DNA of 17,629 bases, taken from contig CAMZKK010000023.1 of the NCBI GenBank assembly GCA_947311175.1, forward strand, positions 1 to 17,629. Reading direction: 5' to 3'. The position numbers were made by a program, and so were the translations under genes. Shown here piece after piece: positions 1 to 6,155 of this stretch (position 1 is its first letter; each line of letters starts with the position of its first letter). The DNA comes from an uncultured Planctomycetota bacterium. Lineage in GTDB: Bacteria > Planctomycetota > SZUA-567 > JAFGNG01. The notes beneath the pieces were generated by a model. It ran no database searches, was not told the origin of the DNA, and saw nothing but the letters and a program-made list of their open reading frames with translations.

Positions 1-2
1 GA

Positions 3-395
3 GCAAACAGTATAATTGATCAAGTGATTACCGAATTGATGGATTATACCAAAAGCCATTTTGCCAAAGAGGAATCTTTATTGAGGGTTAAAAACTACTC
101 AGGACTTGCCGAGCAGGAAAGATTGCATCGTAGTTTTGAAAATAAAATTGATGAATTTAAAAAATTAAATGCAGAAGGAAAATCACTAGGGATTGAGGCA
201 ACTACTTTCTTGAAAGACTGGCTGATTAATCACATTCAAAAGACAGATAAAAAATATTCATCAGTTCTTGGTAATAATAAAAGCTCTGTCTCTACTTCGG
301 AAGATTGGGGCGGTGTTGCAAAAACCAATGCCGCGCACATTGTTAAGCCATCAGAACAAATCAAGTTAGATGATGATGAATTTGGTAAATATTAA
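3..395 (+). CDS. Bacteriohemerythrin-like protein, 3' part (5' end outside window)
   Basis: This is the C-terminal part of a hemerythrin-fold four-helix protein, a family that binds O2 or senses oxygen and iron through a non-haem di-iron site. The frame is open to the left window edge, and a GTG at 24 is in frame but lies inside a helix typical of the family, so I treat the gene as 5'-truncated by the window. Numbering from that GTG, H12 and E16 form the HxxxE pair in HFAKEE, H35 is the second His of the HxxxH pair, and H70/D75 form the final HxxxxD pair in NHIQKTD. The first His of HxxxH is replaced by Gln31 (codon CAG at 114-116), so one expected iron ligand is missing. After the domain, from about residue 80, comes a polar extension of about 45 residues ending in acidic DDDEFGKY, which is not part of the standard domain. 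The FKBP gene starts 5 nt downstream, so the two are probably co-transcribed. Family assignment is good; function is uncertain because of the missing ligand. Confidence 0.85.
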   Translation, partial: ANSIIDQVITELMDYTKSHFAKEESLLRVKNYSGLAEQERLHRSFENKIDEFKKLNAEGKSLGIEATTFLKDWLINHIQKTDKKYSSVLGNNKSSVSTSEDWGGVAKTNAAHIVKPSEQIKLDDDEFGKY

Positions 396-400
396 AAATA

Positions 401-817
401 ATGGCAAAGCAAGGAAAAGGCTCTTTGGGGCTTAACCGCAAACAGTCGATAGAATTTTTCAAGAAGAATAAAAATAAAAAAGGTATTGTCCAAACATCCA
501 GTGGATTGCAATATTTAATAAGAGAAAAAGCGGTTGGAGAAAAACCAACCTTGGCTGACTCCGTAACCATCAATCAACGAATCACCTTGATTGATGGCAC
601 AATCTTGGCTGATTCATACAGCAAGGATGACGCCGATACCTTTCCGTTGAGTGAAGCTATTCAAGGATTAAAGGAAGGGATTTGCTTAATGTCGGTCGGC
701 GAAAAATACAGATTTTTTGTCCCCCCTGAACTTGCATGGGGGAAAAAAGGCAGTAAAAACAAAATCCCACCATACGCCACTCTTATTTTTGATATCAAAC
801 TTGAAAAAATAGTTTAA
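401..817 (+). CDS. FKBP-type peptidyl-prolyl isomerase-like protein, small cytoplasmic form
   Basis: This 138-residue protein has one FKBP domain (about residues 28-138) of the FkpA/Mip type. It shows GLQY at 35-38, LIDGT at 63-67, the TFPL segment at 80-83, PPELAWG at 108-114 and IPPYATLIFDI near the end. Family members usually catalyse prolyl cis-trans isomerisation and act as chaperones. Here there is no signal peptide and no long dimerisation helix, so it should be cytoplasmic and monomer-like. Residues equivalent to the FKBP12 pocket are substituted: Tyr26 to Gln59, Phe36 to Leu69, Asp37 to Ala70, Trp59 to Leu90 and Tyr82 to Trp113 (alignment made by eye). Isomerase activity is therefore doubtful, and a binding or chaperone role is possible. 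It starts 5 nt after the hemerythrin-like gene with no strong Shine-Dalgarno sequence, which suggests coupling. Confidence 0.85.
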   Translation: MAKQGKGSLGLNRKQSIEFFKKNKNKKGIVQTSSGLQYLIREKAVGEKPTLADSVTINQRITLIDGTILADSYSKDDADTFPLSEAIQGLKEGICLMSVGEKYRFFVPPELAWGKKGSKNKIPPYATLIFDIKLEKIV

Positions 818-818
818 T

Positions 819-1026
819 CTAAATTCCATACTAACGGCGGAATTTAATTAACAATTAATAATGAAGAATTAACAATGGAGGTGCTTTAGCTATCGTTAAA
901 GGCAATTTTAATAATTTGTATTGTCAATATTTTTCTTCACTCCAGAGCACAGGCACTCGATGGGTGCTTGTTCATTGTTATACCCGAAAGGGCACGTGCT
1001 TATAAATTCCAACTGTGTAATTTAGG
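819..1026. repeat. MITE-like intergenic repeat, copy 1 (palindromic ends)
   Basis: A noncoding element of about 208 bp fills most of the gap between the FKBP gene and alaS. Its left end is a palindrome, TAAATTCC at 820-827 and GGAATTTA at 839-846. Its right end is a similar inverted motif, TAAATTCC at 1003-1010 and AATTTAGG at 1019-1026. Internally, 879-918 matches the reverse complement of 16794-16833 at 37 of 40 positions. Both copies contain the small hairpin CTTTA-(8 nt)-TAAAG, here at 884-888 and 897-901. A further hairpin-forming, more G+C-rich stretch (GCAC/GTGC motifs, 947-1000) has no counterpart in copy 2. It has no coding capacity and begins almost immediately after the FKBP stop codon. 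I infer a miniature transposable element or REP-like unit; element boundaries are approximate. Confidence 0.6.
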
Positions 1027-1096
1027 ATAAAAGATTTACCGTTAGCTACCTTGGGTAAAAATTTGAAAAAAGCTACAAAAAAGCTCGGATTTATAT

Positions 1097-1125
1097 TTGT
1101 CGAAAATGAGATGCATAAATACAAT
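1097..1125 (+). promoter_or_regulatory. Putative sigma-70-type promoter for alaS
   Basis: TTGTCG at 1097-1102 (4 of 6 against TTGACA) is separated by 17 nt from TACAAT at 1120-1125 (5 of 6 against TATAAT). Transcription would start near 1132, leaving a leader of about 30 nt. A ribosome binding site AAAGG lies at 1148-1152, 10 nt before the alaS ATG. No T-box motif or other riboswitch is visible in the leader. Confidence 0.45.
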
Positions 1126-1162
1126 TGCATAAAATTATTATGAAACGAAAGGTTTAACAATA

Positions 1163-3808
1163 ATGCGTACTGATGAAATTCGCTCTAAATTTTTAACATT
1201 CTTTGAAGAAAGAGGACATAAAATATGTCCTTCTGATTCCCTTGTTCCATCTGACGATCCAACTTTATTATTTACCGGTGCAGGAATGAACCAATTTAAA
1301 AATCAATTTATGAATATTGGAAAGATTGATTTTCGAAGAGCAACCACTGCCCAAAAGTGTATCAGAACCGGTGACATTATGAATGTGGGAGTAACTCCAT
1401 CTCATCATACTTTTTTTGAAATGATGGGAAATTTTTCTTTTGGTGATTATTTTAAAAAAGAAGCCATCTCTTATGCTTGGGAATTTTTAACAGGTGTGAT
1501 GAAAATCCAAGAAGGCTTATTGCAGGTTAGTATTCATAATGATGATAATGATGCATTTGCTATTTGGAAAAAAGAAATTGGATTACCTGAGAATAAAATT
1601 ATTAGACTTGGCGACCATGATAACTTTTGGCCAGCAGATGCACCAAGATTAGGTCCAAATGGTCCGTGTGGTCCGTGCAGTGAAATTTTTTATGATCGAG
1701 GAGAAAAATTTGGTTGTGGTAGTAGCGATTGCGGTATTACCTGCGATTGTCGAAGATATGTTGAGATTTGGAATTTGGTTTTTACTCAATTTGAGAGACA
1801 GGCAGATGGCTCACTTCCACCACTACCTCAAAAAAACATTGATACCGGAATGGGATTAGAGCGAATGGCTGCTTGTATGCAAGGTGTGCCAACAAATATG
1901 GATATTGATATATTTAGTCCAATCATAAAAACCATTGAAGAGCTTAGTGGTTATAAATATCACAATGAAGATGTTTCAGATGTTTTGATTAAGCGAATTG
2001 CCGATCATGCACGAGCAGTAGTATTTTGTATTGCAGATGGAGTTTTGCCGGCAAACACTCATCGTGGCTATGTTTTGAAACGGCTTCTTCGTAGGGCTGT
2101 GCTTGATGGAAAGAATCTTGGGATTGAGGGTGAGTTTTTCTATAAAACTGTTGAAAGCGTTGGTCTTGTTATGGGTAAGCAGTATCCTGAAATCATTAAA
2201 TCCCAAGAGAACATTGCCGAGACCATAAAGGGTGAGGAAGAAAAATTCCTCAGCACCTTATCTCGTGGACTTAATCTTATTGATATGGCTATTAAAAAAA
2301 CCAAAGATAATAAAAAAAATGTAATTGCCGGTGATACCGCTTTTGAACTTTACGATACCTACGGCTTTCCGTATGAGCTTGCCGAAGAGGTAGTTGCCAA
2401 AGAAGGGATGAGCCTTGACCGTGAAGGTTTTGAAGAAGCAATGAATATTGCAAAGGAGACGGCACGGCAGGGGGCAAAGATGAAGGGTGATATTTTTGCC
2501 AAAGGTCCAATGGTGGAAATCAAAAAAATAACTACCGAAACCAAGTTTGTCGGTTATGATAATTTTGAATGTGAAACAAAGATTATTGCGATGGTAAAAG
2601 GCAATGAAATTGCACAAACGGCAGTCGCTGGCGATAGGGTTGAACTTGTGCTTGAGCAAACCGTTTTTTATGCCGAGAGTGGTGGACAGGTAGGCGACAC
2701 CGGAATTATTGTCGGCAAAAATAATTTGGTAATAGATATTGAAGACACGCAAAAGATTGATGGAATCTTTGTCCATAGTGGTATTGTTTCAAGCGGAAAG
2801 ATTGAAGATTGTTTTGTTACTTGTAAAATAAATAAAGCACGCAGGCATAATATTTCTCGTAATCATACCTCAACCCATCTTTTGCATTGGGCATTACACA
2901 AGGTTGTTGGTGAAAGGGCAGAACAAAAAGGAAGCTGGGTTGGACCGGACAGAGCAAGATTTGATTTTCAACATAAAGCATCTTTGACTGATGATGAGCG
3001 AGAAAAAATTGAAGAGTTGGTCAATCGGAGAATTATCGAAAATGGAGTGGTTTGCAAAGAAGAAATGTCTATTGGCGAAGCAAAGGATAAGGGGGCAATT
3101 GCACTTTTTGGTGAAAAATACGGTGATACAGTTCGACTGGTAAGCATTGCTGATTATTCAAAAGAACTTTGTGGTGGTTGTCATATTAATCAAACTGGAG
3201 AAATCGGATTGTTTCGGATTATTGGAGAGGAAGCGGTTGCTGCCGGAGTAAGAAGGCTTGAAATATGCACCGGCATTTCAGCATGGAAGATGGCTCGTGA
3301 GGAATTTAAGATACTTGGTAGTATCGCAAAAGAAATAAAATCAAGTCCGGCAGAAGCCCCAGAGAAAATTAAATCAATCTTAGAGGAAGGTTCAAAACTT
3401 CGCAAACAGCTTAGTAAATTAAAAAAAGGAAATCTCTCCTCTGTCATTGAAGAGTTAATGGACAAGGTAGAAGAGATTAATGGTATCCCATATTTAGCCG
3501 CAAGCTTAGGTGAATTAGATGGCAAAGAATTACGAGATGCATCAGACATTGTTAGAAAAAAATTAAATAGCGGTGTTGCTTTACTTGGCGCAGTTAAAGA
3601 TGACAGGGTTTCACTGTTATGTGTTGTCAGTAAGGATATGATAAATCAAGGCATCAAGGCAGGTGATATCATTAAGCAAGTAGCAGGAATTGTTGGTGGT
3701 TCCGGTGGAGGAAGACCGGATATGGCACAAGCTGGCGGTAAGAATCCTGAAAAATTGAACGAAGCACTCGATACACTTTCTGTTATCCTTGAGAAAATAT
3801 CCAAATGA
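1163..3808 (+). CDS. alaS: Alanine--tRNA ligase
   Basis: Alanyl-tRNA synthetase charges tRNA-Ala with alanine in the cytoplasm and hydrolyses mischarged Ser- and Gly-tRNA. The 881-residue length is normal for a full bacterial enzyme. The class II catalytic core is at the N-terminus, with AGMNQFKNQF, the KCIRTGDI form of the conserved loop, and HHTFFEMMGNFSFGDYFK. NIDTGMGLERMA marks motif 3. The editing domain has H568xxxH572 (HTSTHLLH) and C670xxxH674 (CGGCH), which together form the zinc site. The C-terminal C-Ala domain carries the glycine-rich GGSGGGRPDMAQAGG stretch. The start ATG has an AAAGG Shine-Dalgarno sequence 10 nt upstream and its own predicted promoter. The stop codon overlaps the next gene's ATG (ATGA). 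Confidence 0.98.
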   Translation: MRTDEIRSKFLTFFEERGHKICPSDSLVPSDDPTLLFTGAGMNQFKNQFMNIGKIDFRRATTAQKCIRTGDIMNVGVTPSHHTFFEMMGNFSFGDYFKKEAISYAWEFLTGVMKIQEGLLQVSIHNDDNDAFAIWKKEIGLPENKIIRLGDHDNFWPADAPRLGPNGPCGPCSEIFYDRGEKFGCGSSDCGITCDCRRYVEIWNLVFTQFERQADGSLPPLPQKNIDTGMGLERMAACMQGVPTNMDIDIFSPIIKTIEELSGYKYHNEDVSDVLIKRIADHARAVVFCIADGVLPANTHRGYVLKRLLRRAVLDGKNLGIEGEFFYKTVESVGLVMGKQYPEIIKSQENIAETIKGEEEKFLSTLSRGLNLIDMAIKKTKDNKKNVIAGDTAFELYDTYGFPYELAEEVVAKEGMSLDREGFEEAMNIAKETARQGAKMKGDIFAKGPMVEIKKITTETKFVGYDNFECETKIIAMVKGNEIAQTAVAGDRVELVLEQTVFYAESGGQVGDTGIIVGKNNLVIDIEDTQKIDGIFVHSGIVSSGKIEDCFVTCKINKARRHNISRNHTSTHLLHWALHKVVGERAEQKGSWVGPDRARFDFQHKASLTDDEREKIEELVNRRIIENGVVCKEEMSIGEAKDKGAIALFGEKYGDTVRLVSIADYSKELCGGCHINQTGEIGLFRIIGEEAVAAGVRRLEICTGISAWKMAREEFKILGSIAKEIKSSPAEAPEKIKSILEEGSKLRKQLSKLKKGNLSSVIEELMDKVEEINGIPYLAASLGELDGKELRDASDIVRKKLNSGVALLGAVKDDRVSLLCVVSKDMINQGIKAGDIIKQVAGIVGGSGGGRPDMAQAGGKNPEKLNEALDTLSVILEKISK

Positions 3809-4623
3809 TTGTTCTAAAAAGTAACCGACGGGAAATGCTAAAACATTTCCATGATTTTGAATTTGAAGATATTCTTGAAGTAGGGGTTGAACGAGGAGTT
3901 TATTCCGAATGTATTTTAGAGAATATTCAAATGAAGACATTTCATCTTTTAGATCTTTGGGGTAGTAAAAGCAGTGCATCTCATGCTGATTCATGCTTAG
4001 ACATTCCTTTGGATGTTAATGAAGCGCGATATGATTTGGTGAAAAATAAATTTGCCAAAGAATTAAGTTTAGAGAAAGTTAAGATGCATCGTAATTTATC
4101 AGAAGATATTCCAAAACTCTTCGACAGAGATAGTTTGGATTTTATTTATCTTGATGCCGGTCATACTTATGAGACGGTAAAGCATGATATGATGAATTGT
4201 TTTGAACATTTAAAAGAAGGATATTTTTTGCTTGGGCATGATTTTACCGGCAATCCCGAAGAATTAAAAAGAAGTGGATTTGGTGTTCTCAAAGCTGTTT
4301 TGGAATTTACAAAAAATAATGATTTGCAGATACTTGCTTATTCAACAGATATTAATCCGAGTTTTATTGCAATAAAAAATCCTGATTCAAATGCAGGAAA
4401 AAATAACAAATTAAAATTTATCGAGAGCATCCAAAATGCAGACGATATTTTGATTGAGTTTGATGATGCGTTTACGGAACAATGTTCCATTGTAGGAACA
4501 GCTTGCTTTAATCACGCTGGAAATTGGATTAAACGATGCCGTGATGGCTACGAAAACACATTCAGCTGGCGCATAACCTCACCGCTTCGAAAAGTTCGTT
4601 CATTAATAAATAATTTTAAATAG
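3805..4623 (+). CDS. Class I SAM-dependent methyltransferase (Methyltransf_24-like)
   Basis: A 272-residue putative S-adenosylmethionine-dependent methyltransferase. The nucleotide-binding motif I is LEVGVERGVY at 24-33. An acidic residue follows the next strand (HLLDLW, D50), and the post-motif segment DFIYLDAGHTYETVKHD at 112-128 is characteristic of the Methyltransf_24 group, with GHDF at 144-147. The substrate cannot be read from sequence. The C-terminal motif SWRITSPLR resembles a tail I associate with glycan-modifying enzymes such as glycosyltransferases, so a sugar or polysaccharide substrate is one possibility. The ATG overlaps the alaS stop by 4 nt, implying translational coupling, although no functional link to alanylation is obvious. 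Its last 8 nt overlap the end of lipA on the opposite strand. Confidence 0.8.
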   Translation: MIVLKSNRREMLKHFHDFEFEDILEVGVERGVYSECILENIQMKTFHLLDLWGSKSSASHADSCLDIPLDVNEARYDLVKNKFAKELSLEKVKMHRNLSEDIPKLFDRDSLDFIYLDAGHTYETVKHDMMNCFEHLKEGYFLLGHDFTGNPEELKRSGFGVLKAVLEFTKNNDLQILAYSTDINPSFIAIKNPDSNAGKNNKLKFIESIQNADDILIEFDDAFTEQCSIVGTACFNHAGNWIKRCRDGYENTFSWRITSPLRKVRSLINNFK

Positions 4624-5479
4624 CAGCAAAGACATCTTCGGCATTATATGAGCTTCTGACAAATGGGGCTGATGATACATGTTTGAATCCCAACTCCTTT
4701 GCTTTTGCTCCTATTTCATCGAAGATGTCGGGGTGAATGTATTCCATTACTTTTTGATGTTTCGTGCTTGGGGATAAATATTGACCAATGGTTAGAATTT
4801 GAACATTCGCATCTGCAAGGTTTTTAATAGTCTCTATTACTTCTTTAATACTTTCTCCGAGTCCAAGCATGATTCCACTTTTGGTTAAGATGTTTTTGTA
4901 TTTACTATGGACAAAATTTAAGACATCAAGGCTTTGCTGGTAATTCGCTTCCGGTCTGATGGTTAGATAAAGTCGTTGGATGGTTTCAATATTATGATTG
5001 AAAATATCTGGACCTGCATCGGCAACTATTGAAATTAAATCTTTTTTTCCATTAAAGTCTGGCGTTAATACCTCGATGGTGCAGTTGTTTAATTTCTTGA
5101 TTTCAAGGATTGTCTCTTTGAAGTGATTTGCCCCTTCGTCAGGCAGGTCGTCTCTTGTTACGGAGGTGATGACTGCGTGTTTTAATTTCAATCTTTTCAC
5201 CGCTTCGGCAACCCGTTGCGGTTCATCTTTTTCTAATGGGGCAGGTCTTTGTTTGTCAACGGCACAAAAGGTGCAACTGCGTGAACAATTCGGTCCCATA
5301 ATCAAAAAAGTTGCCCGATTTTTGCCATAGCACTCACAGCTATTGGGACAACGGGCAGAGGCACAAACGGTATTTAATTCTAAATCTTTTAGTAGTTCCC
5401 TTACCGGTTTACCGGTGTTTACCGGAATTTTTTTGGTAAGCCAAGGGGGCAGTCTGCGAGGATGTTGTTTGTTAGTCAT
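4616..5479 (-). CDS. lipA: Lipoyl synthase (radical SAM)
   Basis: LipA inserts two sulfur atoms into protein-bound octanoyl groups to make lipoyl cofactors for the 2-oxoacid dehydrogenases and the glycine cleavage system. The 287-residue protein has both iron-sulfur cluster motifs. The auxiliary (sulfur-donating) cluster is C39-x4-C44-x5-C50 (VCASARCPNSCEC), and the radical SAM cluster is C65-x3-C69-x2-C72 (NCSRSCTFC). The C-terminal RSSY motif at 275-278, whose serine ligates the auxiliary cluster, is present. It starts 1 nt after the lipB stop, so the two are co-translated from one message. It is the last gene of the minus-strand string and converges with the methyltransferase gene, leaving no room for an intergenic terminator. 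Confidence 0.97.
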   Translation of the reverse strand: MTNKQHPRRLPPWLTKKIPVNTGKPVRELLKDLELNTVCASARCPNSCECYGKNRATFLIMGPNCSRSCTFCAVDKQRPAPLEKDEPQRVAEAVKRLKLKHAVITSVTRDDLPDEGANHFKETILEIKKLNNCTIEVLTPDFNGKKDLISIVADAGPDIFNHNIETIQRLYLTIRPEANYQQSLDVLNFVHSKYKNILTKSGIMLGLGESIKEVIETIKNLADANVQILTIGQYLSPSTKHQKVMEYIHPDIFDEIGAKAKELGFKHVSSAPFVRSSYNAEDVFAAI

Positions 5480-5480
5480 T

Positions 5481-6155
5481 TTAATCTTTCACTATTTTGG
5501 TGTCTTTAAATGTATTACAAAAGCATTCTACAATGCTATCCATTTCATTGTTAATGGAATAATCTTTATTAGTAATCTTGTGTAAACTGGTAACGCTATA
5601 TTCTGTTATTCCGCATGGCTTGATGAGAGAAAAGTGTTCCATTTTTGGGTTGATATTTATTGCCATTCCAAAATAGGTAATCCAATTAGAAACACTAATT
5701 CCAATTGCCGCAATTTTTTCATTATTTACCCACACCCCGGTAAGTCCTTCCTTGCGGCATCCTTGAATGGATTTGCAGGATAAATAATTGATTCCCACTT
5801 CTTCTAATGTTCGCATATATTTGTGAAGGTCTCTCCAATACCATTCTAATGGAAATACCGGATACAAGGTAATTTGCCCCGGACCGTGATAGGTAATGTC
5901 ACCTCCTCGGCGGGTTGGGTGGTAAGCAATTCCGTTTTTTTTGAGGTCATTTTTATCGGCAAGGAGATTGTCTTCATTACCCGTTCTTCCCATGGTGATA
6001 ATTGGTGTATGCTCAACTAAGAGTAGAAGTCCGACAGTGTTTCGATTTTTTTTAAAATCATTAATCTTTTCAATTTGCCGATTCATTGCCTCTTCAAATG
6101 AGATGCCAAATTTCTTTTCGATAGTAAATGTTTTGGTTGAATTTTTGATAGTCAT
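5481..6155 (-). CDS. lipB: Lipoyl(octanoyl) transferase
   Basis: LipB transfers octanoyl from acyl carrier protein to a lysine of lipoyl domains, the step before LipA. The 224-residue protein has RGGDITYHGPGQ at 83-94, the catalytic lysine K147 in EKIAAIGI, and the catalytic cysteine C181 in KPCGI. The length is typical. The ATG follows directly after the TAA of the upstream kinase/TPR/FGE frame with no gap and no Shine-Dalgarno sequence of its own, so translation probably depends on coupling. Together with lipA it gives the endogenous lipoate assembly route. Confidence 0.96.
   Translation of the reverse strand: MTIKNSTKTFTIEKKFGISFEEAMNRQIEKINDFKKNRNTVGLLLLVEHTPIITMGRTGNEDNLLADKNDLKKNGIAYHPTRRGGDITYHGPGQITLYPVFPLEWYWRDLHKYMRTLEEVGINYLSCKSIQGCRKEGLTGVWVNNEKIAAIGISVSNWITYFGMAININPKMEHFSLIKPCGITEYSVTSLHKITNKDYSINNEMDSIVECFCNTFKDTKIVKD

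Noticed and set aside
978..1160. 60-codon minus-strand open frame in the gap before alaS
   Set aside because: It spans a repeat end and the alaS promoter, has no recognisable product, and overlaps better-explained signals.
1028..1162. T-box or other riboswitch upstream of alaS
   Set aside because: No T-box sequence, specifier stem or antiterminator could be found; only a weak 6-bp TTTACC/GGTAAA inverted repeat is present.
2258..2776. 172-codon open frame on the minus strand inside alaS
   Set aside because: It lies fully antisense to strongly conserved alaS sequence, has no family resemblance and no ribosome binding site; it is a shadow of codon bias.
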